A stretch of DNA of 39,315 nt from Azoarcus sp031556475 (GTDB lineage: Bacteria > Pseudomonadota > Gammaproteobacteria > Burkholderiales > Rhodocyclaceae): NCBI GenBank assembly GCA_031556475.1, contig JAVBSY010000084.1, forward strand, positions 1-39,315, given 5' to 3'. Below the pieces are notes generated by a model. It did no database searches. It had not been told where the DNA came from and saw only the letters and a program-made list of their open reading frames with translations. Positions 26,655-34,815 of this stretch are shown here, piece by piece (the stretch's first letter is position 1; each line of letters begins with the position of its first letter). A program made the position numbers and the translations under genes.

Positions 26655-26681
26655 CTGGGGTACGAGAAGAAGGCACCCCAG
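26655..26681. terminator. Hairpin between convergent chemoreceptor and radical SAM genes
   Basis: CTGGGGT at 26655-26661 pairs with ACCCCAG at 26675-26681 around a 13-base loop in the 150-base convergent gap. There is no clear T tract, so termination is only suggested. Confidence 0.3.
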
Positions 26682-26774
26682 CCACCCCGGCAAGAAAACG
26701 TCCGAAGCGTTTACCCGGAAGATTTAAATCAGACGCCAAGCTGCGTTGCGGCAAGGCATGCCACGCGCACGTAC

Positions 26775-28379
26775 TCAGGCGCGCAGCAGCAAACTCGGCC
26801 CGGCATCCGGTCGAGGCTTGCGCGAGACCTTGATCGGCGACATCGCCGCAATCGCATCGGCCTGCAACTCGGGACTCAAAAAGGGCCTGAGCCCCTGTGG
26901 CTGCCGCGGATGGAGCGCGAAATCCTTCTTGGCCGCCTCGAGTTGCTCCTTGTTGGCACTGAAATAGCGCGCCGCCTGGATGATGGTCGGCAGGTTGCGC
27001 ACCACATGCAGCAGGCTCCAACGATGTTGCCACAAGCGCCTGGCGAAGCGGCGGCGGTACCCCTTGCTGTCGTAGTAGCGGCGCACATGCCAGTTGTAGA
27101 GCGCATCCATTTCCTCGCGTGAGGAAAAACCCTTGGGTTGATAGACGAAGTTCAGGCAGTTCATGAGGCGCCAATCCTCGATGAAGCCGCCCTCGCGGCC
27201 CGACACGCATTCGTCCCAGATCGGTGCGCCATACATCGGGCTGAACTTCGTCATGTTCATTTCGTCGAGGTCCAGCGAAAGAACGAAGTCGCTCGTGATC
27301 TCGAGCGTCTCGGGCGTCTCGCCGGGCAGGCCGAAAATGAACAGGCCCTTGGCGCGCAGGCCGGCCGCGTGAATCTTGTGCACCGTCTCGCGCACCGCTT
27401 CCAGCGTAACACCCGTCTTGTGCCGCTCCATCATGCCGGGGTCGGCCGACTCGATACCCATCGAAACCATGAAGGCCCCCGCACGCTTGAGCAGCGCGAG
27501 CATTTCGTCGGAGGTATGGCCGGTACGGATCGCGCAGTTGAAATCGACACCCAGCGGCTTGGCGATCAGCAGTTCGCACAGTTCGTGGATGCGCTTCTTG
27601 TGTGCGGTGAACAGGTCGTCGTAGATATTGATGTGATGCACGCCGAAACGGTCGCGCAGATGACGAATGTGGTCGTGCACGTACTGCGGCGAGTTGTACT
27701 TGTACAAGCGCTCATACACCGTGCGGTCACAGAAGGAACAGGTGTAGGGGCAGCCGCGCGAAGTGATCATGGTCGCCCCCCAGCGCTTCTCGTAAGAGAA
27801 CAGCGGCAGGTGGTAACCATGCGGAAAACCCGCGAGCTTCTCGTAAGCTGGAAAGGGCAGTTCGTCGAGATCGAGGATGCGCGCGCGGCGCGAATTGATC
27901 ACGATGCGATCGCCATCACGGTAGATGATGTTGGCAATTTCCCGCTCGGCCTTGCCCTCGGCTACATCAAGGATTGCGCCTTCGCCCTCGCCGATGCACA
28001 GGTAGTCGATTTCGGGAAAATGTTCGAGCAGTGGCGCGCCAATGGACGACACATGCACATTGCCAAAAAAAGTCTTGATGTGCGGCTGCTTGCGCTTGAT
28101 GTAAGCGGCCATATCCACCGCGTCCATGAAGCCCGACGTGGTGGCGGAAAAACCAACGAGTTCCGGCCTGGTGGCGAGCACCTGCTCGGCATTGGCCTCG
28201 ATGGAAGGCGGCGCATGGGGCCCCATGCAATCGTGCACGGCGGTGGGATGACCATGCTTTTCGAGCCAGGAAGCCAGCTGAAGAATCCCGATAGGCGCCA
28301 TGCGGTTCGCCAGCACGGTAAAGTCGGGCTGGCCGGGAACAAAATTGAAGCCAGCAGGGTGAACGAGCGTAACGCGCAT
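26775..28379 (-). CDS. B12-binding-type radical SAM protein
   Basis: A 534-residue enzyme of the class that joins an N-terminal cobalamin-binding fold (about 1-140) to a radical SAM core. The iron-sulfur motif CPYTCSFC (CxxxCxxC) follows TSRGCP near residue 210; the core continues through YDDLFTAHKKRIHELC, GIESADPGMM and GLFIFGLPGETPETL. The canonical DxHxxG cobalamin motif is not visible in the N-terminal part, as in many members. Relatives act as methylases or ring-forming enzymes on lipids, peptides, porphyrins and hopanoids; none of those pathways is nearby, so the substrate is open. The C-terminal 130 residues are basic and unrecognised. Confidence 0.85.
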   Translation of the reverse strand: MRVTLVHPAGFNFVPGQPDFTVLANRMAPIGILQLASWLEKHGHPTAVHDCMGPHAPPSIEANAEQVLATRPELVGFSATTSGFMDAVDMAAYIKRKQPHIKTFFGNVHVSSIGAPLLEHFPEIDYLCIGEGEGAILDVAEGKAEREIANIIYRDGDRIVINSRRARILDLDELPFPAYEKLAGFPHGYHLPLFSYEKRWGATMITSRGCPYTCSFCDRTVYERLYKYNSPQYVHDHIRHLRDRFGVHHINIYDDLFTAHKKRIHELCELLIAKPLGVDFNCAIRTGHTSDEMLALLKRAGAFMVSMGIESADPGMMERHKTGVTLEAVRETVHKIHAAGLRAKGLFIFGLPGETPETLEITSDFVLSLDLDEMNMTKFSPMYGAPIWDECVSGREGGFIEDWRLMNCLNFVYQPKGFSSREEMDALYNWHVRRYYDSKGYRRRFARRLWQHRWSLLHVVRNLPTIIQAARYFSANKEQLEAAKKDFALHPRQPQGLRPFLSPELQADAIAAMSPIKVSRKPRPDAGPSLLLRA

Positions 28380-28426
28380 GGCGGACAGAATTCAGACAGA
28401 AACAGAGACTTTCGATTGTCGTGCAT

Positions 28427-28735
28427 TTACGCGCCGCCGGTAAGCCTGTCCTGAGTTTCGTGTGTGAGACATAACATGTGATCAAGGAACATGCATGCCA
28501 AGCAAGACGAGCAAACAGAAGTCAGCAGGGGATCTGCCCAAAATTCCGAAAAATCCACTGACCCGTTTGTCAGCGGCTCGATGAGCGTCGAGGCGGTAAA
28601 TACCGTCCCGATAGCGTTCAAGAAGACGCTGATCGGATCGGGGGCAGTAGAGATTTGAACCACCTCGACATGCCCGCTGGTCACATACACCACACCCCAT
28701 CCCACACCCAATACGCAGGCATATAAAATATACAT
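28427..28735 (-). CDS. Possible small membrane protein, 102 residues
   Basis: A minus-strand frame opposite the start of the Rhs gene, from ATG 28735, with GGAAGG about eight bases upstream. It begins with a hydrophobic segment (MYILYACVLGVGWGVVYV) and has a second one near SVFLNAIGTVFTASTLI, and Cys-rich SVCSSCLACMF. Base composition is lower in GC than the neighbours. I know no family for it. The gap 28380-28776 is otherwise without a gene. Confidence 0.3.
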   Translation of the reverse strand: MYILYACVLGVGWGVVYVTSGHVEVVQISTAPDPISVFLNAIGTVFTASTLIEPLTNGSVDFSEFWADPLLTSVCSSCLACMFLDHMLCLTHETQDRLTGGA

Positions 28736-28776
28736 AAACCCTGCCTTCCATCTTCTTATCAGCAAGGATCTCCAGC

Positions 28777-31700
28777 ATGAGCGGCAAACCAGCATCGCGC
28801 ATCAGCGATGGTGTCGCCTACGGCGTCATCATCCAAGGCTCGCGCACGGTACTGATCGGCACCCAGGGCGGCGTGGCCTGTTCGAGCTGCCCCGGTGGCA
28901 TTGCCGTCGGCAACCCCGTCAACCCCATGCTTGGCGCCAAAGTGCAAAGTGGCGAAATCGACCTTGCCCTACCCGCTCCCCTGCCGTTCGTCCTGTCACG
29001 CGACTACTCCAGCTACCAGACCGACACCCCCGCTCCCACCGGCCTGCTCGGTCCCGGCTGGTGGCTGCCTGCCGAAGTCTCCACCTTGCAAACCGGCGAA
29101 CTTCTCACCATCAACGACAGCAAAGGGCGCAGCATCCGTTTCGACCCCCTCGCACCCGGCGAAATCGCCTACAGTCGTAGTGAAAGCCTGTGGATCGTGC
29201 GCGGCGGCAAGGAAACCCTCGACGACCCCGCCTGGGGCGCGCGCCTGCGCGCCGCCTGGCATGGCCTCGCCCCTGCGGCCCGGCGCAACAGCGGGTTGCT
29301 CTTCCTCACCAACAACCTTCTCGGCCCCTGGTGGATATTCGGCAACCCCGCCGACGCCCCCGATCAACACCACGGCGACATCGAAGGCCAGCGCCTCTGG
29401 CAACTCGGACTAGCCAACCACTTTGGCCGCCAACTGCTCTACCAGCGTGCCAGCCAAGGCGAATTCGCCGGACTCGTCACCGCCGTCCAGGATAGCGCCG
29501 GACGCAGCTACGCGCTCGACCTCACCCGCCTTCCCGGCCTCTCCCACGACGGCGCCCATGGCTGGGGCGCCGACAGTGGCATCCGCCTCACCGCCGTGCG
29601 CCTCGTGCGCGACCCCCACGGACCCGCACTGCCTACCCAACCCCTTGTGCGCTACGACTACACCCGCCGCGGCGAACTCGCCGCCGTCTACGGCCGCGAC
29701 GGCCAACTCACCCGCCAATTTCACTACCACCCCGAACTCATCGGCCGCATCACCGCCCACGCCTACGCCGGCCAGCCTACCCGCCACTACCTTTACGACC
29801 CGCAGGGCCGGGTCATCGAACAGACCCATCCCGGTGCACTCTCCTACCGCTTCGACTACCAGGGCGACAGCACCGTCGTCACCGACAGCCTGGGACGCAT
29901 CGAGGCCTACCACTTCGCCGGCCAGGGCGGCCTGCGCCGGCTCGTCAAACACGAGCGTGCCGACGGCTCCACCACCGAAAGCCGTTTCGACCGCAGCGGC
30001 CGGCTCATCAGCCAGACCGACGCCATGGGGCGCGAAACCCGCTACGAACTCGACATCGCCAGCGGCAACGTCCTCGGCGTGACCCTGTCCGACGGGCGCA
30101 GCCAGCGCATCGAATACAACCAACACAACCAGATCAGCGCCATTCACAGCGCCGACGGTCTCATCCAGCGCATCGACCACGACGAATACGGCCGCCTGAG
30201 CAGCGAAACCAACGCCCTTGGCCACCGTACCCGCTACCACTACGCCGACCGCTACCGCGACAGACCCAACGAGATCGAAGACGCCCAGGGCGGGCGCAAG
30301 AAACTGCAATGGGATGCGCTCGGACAACTCACCGCCTACACCGACTGTTCCGGCACCACCACCACCTACCAGCGCGACCGCTGGGGCAATCTGACCCAGG
30401 TGCGGGGCGAAGAAGACCTGCGCGCGCAGTACGAATACGACCTGCACGGGCGAATGATCGGCAGCACCGACGCCCTCGGGCGCAAAAGCACCTACCGCTA
30501 CGACACCACCGGCGCGCTCGTGGCGACGACCTACCCGGACGGCTCCGACGCCCGTTTCGAGCGCGGCTCTTGGGGTCAGCTCACCGCCTACCACTACGCG
30601 GGGTACAGCCAGCACTACCGCTACGACATCGCCGGCCGGCCCATCGAATTGATCAACGAGAACGGCGCGCGTGCCCTGTTCGAATACGATGCGATGGACC
30701 GCTTGATCTCGCAGAGCGGCTTTGACGGACGCACCCAGCACTACACCTACAATGCCGCTGGCCAGATCAGTACCCGCGACGACGCCGGCCTCGTCTGCAG
30801 CTACCACTACGACAAGGGCGGCCGGCTCGGCGCGCGCAGCCTGTCCGCTACCAGCGGCGACGAAATTCTCGAAACCTTCACCGCTGACAGCAACGGCCGA
30901 CTGGCTGAAGCGCGGCACACCAGCGCCATCGGCACCAATCCCATCAGCGTGCGTTTTGAACGCGACCCGCTGGGCCGCATTACCGCCGAAGTGCTCGAAG
31001 TGAAGAACAGCCAGGAACAGACCCTCTGGCAGCACCGCGTTACCCACCAGTACGACGCCCTCGGCAACGAGCGCGAAACCGGCCTCGACGGGCTACCCCC
31101 ACTCACCTGGCAGACCTACGGCGCCGGCCATCTGCACGGTGTCTTGCTCGATGGGCGCAGCCTGATCGACTTCGAGCGCGACAGGCTGCACCGCGAAACC
31201 GAGCGGCGCTTTCACGCCACCACCGAGCAGCGCCGCTACAACCCCCTGTCGCGGCTGAACAGCCTGAATACCCACTCCCCACTCATAGGCGGCGGCCAAC
31301 TCCAGCGCCAGCACCATTACGACGTCTTCGGCCAACTCACCCGCATCGACACCGCGCAAGGCCCGCACGCGTACCACTACGACCCTGCCGGCCGGCTCAT
31401 CGAAGCCCAACTGCCCGGACAGGCCGCGCAAATCTACCGGTTCGACGCCGCCGGCAACCGCCTGTTCCACTCCCGAGTAGCCACCAGCGAACGCGAAGAC
31501 TGGGCCGAAGAAGTGCGCCGCAACCTTGCCGACCCGGACTTCAACGTCTTGCGCCACAAACCGCAGCCCGCCGCCCACAACGCTGCCACCTGCTGGCCGG
31601 CCAACCGCATCGACGAAGACGACCACTACCGCTACCAGTACGACGCCCATGGCAACCTCACGCTCAAGCACCGCCAGGGCGAACTGCACCTGTATACCTA

Positions 31701-32979
31701 CGACAGCGCCAACCGCCTGATCCAGTACGCCTGCGAGAGCCCGGAACAGGTGCGCGCCACCAACTACCTCTACGACCCGTTCGGCCGGCGCATCGCCAAG
31801 CAGATCGCCCATGCCGACGCACAGGGCCAGCTCGTCGGCGAAGTCCGCACCACCTGGTACGGCTGGGACGGCGACCGGCTGGTGCTGACGCAGACCGACG
31901 ACACGCGCATCCATACGGTCTACCAGCCGAACAGCTTCGTGCCGCTGCTGCGCATCGAGAGCACTGCCGGCGCAGCGGCGCAGAGTCTGGCGCAGAGGGT
32001 GGGCATGCCGCAGGATGCGGACCTGCAACGCTCCTTCGACGAGGTCGAGCGCGAATTCAGACAAGGCAAGCTGAGTGCGCACAGCCAGCGCGTGCTCAAA
32101 CAGGCGCAGATCGAACCGGCGCAACTCGAGGCATTGCTGGAACAACCCGCTCCGGATACACGCGCGATTCATTTGTACCACTGCGACCACCTGGGTACGC
32201 CGATGGCGCTGATCAATGAAGAAGGCGAGATCGATTGGCGGATCGAACTGGATGCATGGGGGAATACGCTGGCGGAGCACAATCCCAACGATCTGTATCA
32301 GCCGATCCGTTTTCAGGGCCAGCACCACGATGCGGAGTCGGGACTGCATTACAACCGGTATCGGTTCTACGACCCGGGGCTGGGTAGATACATCACGCAG
32401 GATCCGATCGGGCTCAAGGGCGGGATCAATATCTACGCGTATGTGAACAACCCGACCGGGACGGTTGATCCATGGGGACTGGAATGTGGGCAGCCCATTA
32501 CCGAAGAGCAATTGGCGCTTGCGAAAGAAGGTAAATTCCTGGAATTCTGGAAATCACGACATCTGGCCGGAGATCCGGTTGCAAGGACCGCGCTGACAGG
32601 CTGGGGCGACCCTGGCTTTGTGAACGCAAGCTGGTTTGAAAAAACTGCCGCAAACCACACCTGGTCGGACATGAGCTCCTATATTGCGGACAACAAATTG
32701 CCCGTTACCATGGAACAAATCGGCGCCGAGCTTGCCCTGGCTCATGCCTCTGCCGTCATGGGCGATACGAGCGGCACGCCCAATCTTCTGAGCCCCAGCC
32801 AAGTCGCCAACTACCACCATGAGGTATTTGCAAAACATAACATCCCTCCGTATATCTTTGGTGGAACACACGCCATTCCAGGTGTTTCGGCTCCCGTTCC
32901 GGGGGGCTGGGCGCCGGTGATGTTCGATCCGAACACATACAGTGGCCTGTGGTGCAAAGGGTGTGATTCCACACCATAA
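28777..32979 (+). CDS. Rhs polymorphic toxin with PAAR-like N-terminus
   Basis: A 1400-residue Rhs protein, a contact or type VI-delivered toxin carrier. Residues 1-75 are a short PAAR-like/DUF6531 lead (GKPASRISDGVAYG, TVLIGTQGGVACSSCPGG). From about 150 to 1180 are many YD/Rhs repeats (YDxxGRL pattern), which form a closed shell. The self-cleavage module QDPIGLKGG with Asp1209 and TVDPWGL with Asp1231 ends at residue 1235. The last 165 residues (1236-1400) are unlike the core and are the toxic tip. AAGGA at 28764-28768 precedes the ATG. No vgrG or type VI genes are in the window. The likely immunity gene starts 11 bases after the stop. Confidence 0.93.
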   Translation: MSGKPASRISDGVAYGVIIQGSRTVLIGTQGGVACSSCPGGIAVGNPVNPMLGAKVQSGEIDLALPAPLPFVLSRDYSSYQTDTPAPTGLLGPGWWLPAEVSTLQTGELLTINDSKGRSIRFDPLAPGEIAYSRSESLWIVRGGKETLDDPAWGARLRAAWHGLAPAARRNSGLLFLTNNLLGPWWIFGNPADAPDQHHGDIEGQRLWQLGLANHFGRQLLYQRASQGEFAGLVTAVQDSAGRSYALDLTRLPGLSHDGAHGWGADSGIRLTAVRLVRDPHGPALPTQPLVRYDYTRRGELAAVYGRDGQLTRQFHYHPELIGRITAHAYAGQPTRHYLYDPQGRVIEQTHPGALSYRFDYQGDSTVVTDSLGRIEAYHFAGQGGLRRLVKHERADGSTTESRFDRSGRLISQTDAMGRETRYELDIASGNVLGVTLSDGRSQRIEYNQHNQISAIHSADGLIQRIDHDEYGRLSSETNALGHRTRYHYADRYRDRPNEIEDAQGGRKKLQWDALGQLTAYTDCSGTTTTYQRDRWGNLTQVRGEEDLRAQYEYDLHGRMIGSTDALGRKSTYRYDTTGALVATTYPDGSDARFERGSWGQLTAYHYAGYSQHYRYDIAGRPIELINENGARALFEYDAMDRLISQSGFDGRTQHYTYNAAGQISTRDDAGLVCSYHYDKGGRLGARSLSATSGDEILETFTADSNGRLAEARHTSAIGTNPISVRFERDPLGRITAEVLEVKNSQEQTLWQHRVTHQYDALGNERETGLDGLPPLTWQTYGAGHLHGVLLDGRSLIDFERDRLHRETERRFHATTEQRRYNPLSRLNSLNTHSPLIGGGQLQRQHHYDVFGQLTRIDTAQGPHAYHYDPAGRLIEAQLPGQAAQIYRFDAAGNRLFHSRVATSEREDWAEEVRRNLADPDFNVLRHKPQPAAHNAATCWPANRIDEDDHYRYQYDAHGNLTLKHRQGELHLYTYDSANRLIQYACESPEQVRATNYLYDPFGRRIAKQIAHADAQGQLVGEVRTTWYGWDGDRLVLTQTDDTRIHTVYQPNSFVPLLRIESTAGAAAQSLAQRVGMPQDADLQRSFDEVEREFRQGKLSAHSQRVLKQAQIEPAQLEALLEQPAPDTRAIHLYHCDHLGTPMALINEEGEIDWRIELDAWGNTLAEHNPNDLYQPIRFQGQHHDAESGLHYNRYRFYDPGLGRYITQDPIGLKGGINIYAYVNNPTGTVDPWGLECGQPITEEQLALAKEGKFLEFWKSRHLAGDPVARTALTGWGDPGFVNASWFEKTAANHTWSDMSSYIADNKLPVTMEQIGAELALAHASAVMGDTSGTPNLLSPSQVANYHHEVFAKHNIPPYIFGGTHAIPGVSAPVPGGWAPVMFDPNTYSGLWCKGCDSTP
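32482..32976 (+). other. C-terminal toxin domain of the Rhs protein, unassigned
   Basis: Residues 1236-1400 of the Rhs protein, starting right after the DPWGL cleavage point. I cannot place it in a known toxin family. Features seen: Cys1237; GWGDPGFVNASWF; a HHE cluster at 1347-1349 with His1354 (HHEVFAKH); GGTHAIPG; and a C-terminal CKGC at 1393-1396. HExxxxH-like spacing is not the standard zinc motif. Its base composition is less GC-rich than the repeat core, as expected for a swapped cassette. Confidence 0.7.
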
Positions 32980-32990
32980 AGGACCCGCAA

Positions 32991-33653
32991 ATGAAATGGC
33001 CATCGATATTCGTTTTCACCCTGCTCATCGCTGGATGCGGTTTGTCCTGCGCAAGAGCGAACAGTGGTCCCGAATTGAAATTCAAATTTGGCCGCACTGT
33101 GCTCTCCATTCCGAAGAAGTACATGCTGTCCGGATTGCCTTCCTCGATCGTTCCCACGGAAGGACTCGATGGTGGGGGCGGAATATCGCTGAAAATACCC
33201 TTGGGCGACCTGAAGCTCGAAGAAACAATCGGGCTCAATAACACGATGATTGTTTTTGTTTCCGCCGCCGAGGGAGCGGACGGGCTGAAACCGGTGAGGC
33301 CGGATGCGGTCAATGCATGGAATGCGACAGGCCTTTATAAAAACAGGATCATCGAGTTTGACGATGACGTAAAGCTGTATCGCATTTATCCGAAAGCAGG
33401 CTATCCGGTGATGTGGCAATATTTTTCGTCGTCTCCGGATAACGGCGCGGAAATGGGCGATAACTGGGTCGCTGCCTGTATAGCCACCCCTGGCGCGGAA
33501 CAACGGGTCGGCATTGAAAATGCAAGCTGCAAGACCATCCATGTCTATAAGGATGTCAGAAACGAAATAACGTTGTTTGGCGAGAATATCAAGAGGCTAT
33601 CGGTAATCCTGTCTGGTTATAAGGGGATGATTGCCGAGTGGGAACGCGATTGA
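32991..33653 (+). CDS. Predicted lipoprotein, likely immunity protein to the Rhs toxin
   Basis: A 220-residue protein with a lipoprotein signal, MKWPSIFVFTLLIAGC, lipidated Cys at 16. The mature part is unrecognised, with beta-type segments (KFGRTVLSIPKKYML, GGGGISLKIPLGDL, EETIGLNNTMIVFVS). AAAGGA at 32978-32983 overlaps the TAA stop of rhs, so the two are translationally linked. Position directly after the variable toxin domain and the matching lower GC are the standard signs of an immunity gene. If exported, it guards the periplasm rather than the cytoplasm. The assignment rests on context, not on family match. Confidence 0.65.
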   Translation: MKWPSIFVFTLLIAGCGLSCARANSGPELKFKFGRTVLSIPKKYMLSGLPSSIVPTEGLDGGGGISLKIPLGDLKLEETIGLNNTMIVFVSAAEGADGLKPVRPDAVNAWNATGLYKNRIIEFDDDVKLYRIYPKAGYPVMWQYFSSSPDNGAEMGDNWVAACIATPGAEQRVGIENASCKTIHVYKDVRNEITLFGENIKRLSVILSGYKGMIAEWERD

Positions 33654-33750
33654 CTACCCTCTGCCTCTGCCATTCGTGGCACATCGCCATCGCCTCGCGG
33701 TAATCACCAGCTTCTGCCTGGACTACCACACCAACTGACATCGTCCAGCC

Positions 33751-34761
33751 ATGTTGAAGCTTTTACGACGATTCCTGGGTGAAAAACCCCAGCCCACCTC
33801 ACGAACAGCCATCGCACAACAGGCTCCCCTGGAGATTGTCGTACAGGGACTGCCGCCCCTGATGTTGACCGAGCATTTGAACTGGCACCAAGGACTCCCG
33901 ATCGCCGACTGGACTGCCATTCACGCATGGGTGGATGCAGCAGGTACGGACGATTCGACCCAGAACGCGGCGTATAGCGCATGCGAACGCGTGTGGCTTT
34001 TGCATCTTGCCGCGGCGCTCGGGCCGGCTTACCACCTGGCCGAGTCCGATCAGGCCATCGTTCTTTCATCCCTGGAATCCCAGATTGCGCGGGCAACGCT
34101 TGCCCATATGGAGAAAACGCTCAAGCGTATTTCGCGGACGCTCGACGGTCTTGCGGAGATTCCGCCATACGGGAAGGATATTCTGATCGTATTCGACGAG
34201 CAGGATGAGTACTACCGCTACGTATCCCATTACTGCCCGGAAGATGGGGAATTCGCGTTCAGCGGAGGCATGTATATCGGCACGGGCTGCTGCCACTTCG
34301 TAACGGTAAAGGACGATTTGTCGCGTATCGAGCCTGTGATTGCACACGAAATGGCGCATGCCTGCCTTGCTCATTTGAACCTGCCTCTCTGGGTCGATGA
34401 AGGCCTGGCGGTCAATGTCGAGCAAAAACTGGCGGGCCGGGGTGCATCTCCGTGGTCACCGCAGGAAATGCGGGAAAAACATCTTCGCTTCTGGGGGAAG
34501 GCCGAAATCCAGGAGTTCTGGTCTGGCGCATCATTCCAGCGCCCTGATGACGGCAATCTGCTCTCATACGATCTTGCCCGCATTCTCGTCGAACAACTCG
34601 CGCGGGACTGGGCACGCTTCCGGCAATTTGCCGTGGCTGCCGAACAAGACGATGGCGGTGCCCAGGCAGCACACGAGGTCTTCGGAATCAGCCTTGGTCA
34701 ATTGTTCGCGGCATTGTTCGAAAAGGAAGATGCCGAGGCGTTTGAGCCTAACGAGACATGA
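33751..34761 (+). CDS. Zincin-type metallopeptidase, hypothetical
   Basis: A 336-residue protein with no signal peptide. The zinc site is HEMAH in VIAHEMAHACLAHLNLPLWVDEGLA: two His ligands and Glu, then the downstream Glu of DEGLA as third ligand, the gluzincin/MA-clan pattern. Preceding GGMYIGTGCCHFVTV and a helical segment QIARATLAHMEKTLKRI have no family I can name. It lies 97 bases after the immunity-like gene on the same strand and ends in a hairpin terminator, so it may belong to the same transcript. A role in cleaving the toxin or an unrelated substrate is unknown. Confidence 0.6.
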   Translation: MLKLLRRFLGEKPQPTSRTAIAQQAPLEIVVQGLPPLMLTEHLNWHQGLPIADWTAIHAWVDAAGTDDSTQNAAYSACERVWLLHLAAALGPAYHLAESDQAIVLSSLESQIARATLAHMEKTLKRISRTLDGLAEIPPYGKDILIVFDEQDEYYRYVSHYCPEDGEFAFSGGMYIGTGCCHFVTVKDDLSRIEPVIAHEMAHACLAHLNLPLWVDEGLAVNVEQKLAGRGASPWSPQEMREKHLRFWGKAEIQEFWSGASFQRPDDGNLLSYDLARILVEQLARDWARFRQFAVAAEQDDGGAQAAHEVFGISLGQLFAALFEKEDAEAFEPNET

Positions 34762-34767
34762 AAAATA

Positions 34768-34815
34768 CAGGGCCGCAAATGTGGTCCCTGGTTTTCTGTT
34801 TTCAATTTGTTTTCT
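34768..34815. terminator. Terminator after the metallopeptidase gene
   Basis: CAGGG at 34768-34772 pairs with CCCTG at 34786-34790, followed by GTTTTCTGTTTTCAATTTG. It lies between convergent genes and closes the Rhs-region transcript; preceding A residues may serve the opposite strand. Confidence 0.65.

Noticed and set aside
28777..32478. YD repeats of rhs considered as a DNA repeat array or CRISPR
   Set aside because: The repeats are degenerate at DNA level and encode the Rhs shell; no regular repeat and spacer units exist.
29410..32511. Two long minus-strand frames (545 and 472 residues) opposite rhs
   Set aside because: They are rich in Val, Gly and Ala with repeated phrases that mirror the Rhs repeats on the other strand; no domain is visible.
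32815..32838. HHEVFAKH in the Rhs tip as a zinc protease motif
   Set aside because: The spacing is HExxxxH rather than HExxH, so a zincin call is not supported, although the residues may be functional.
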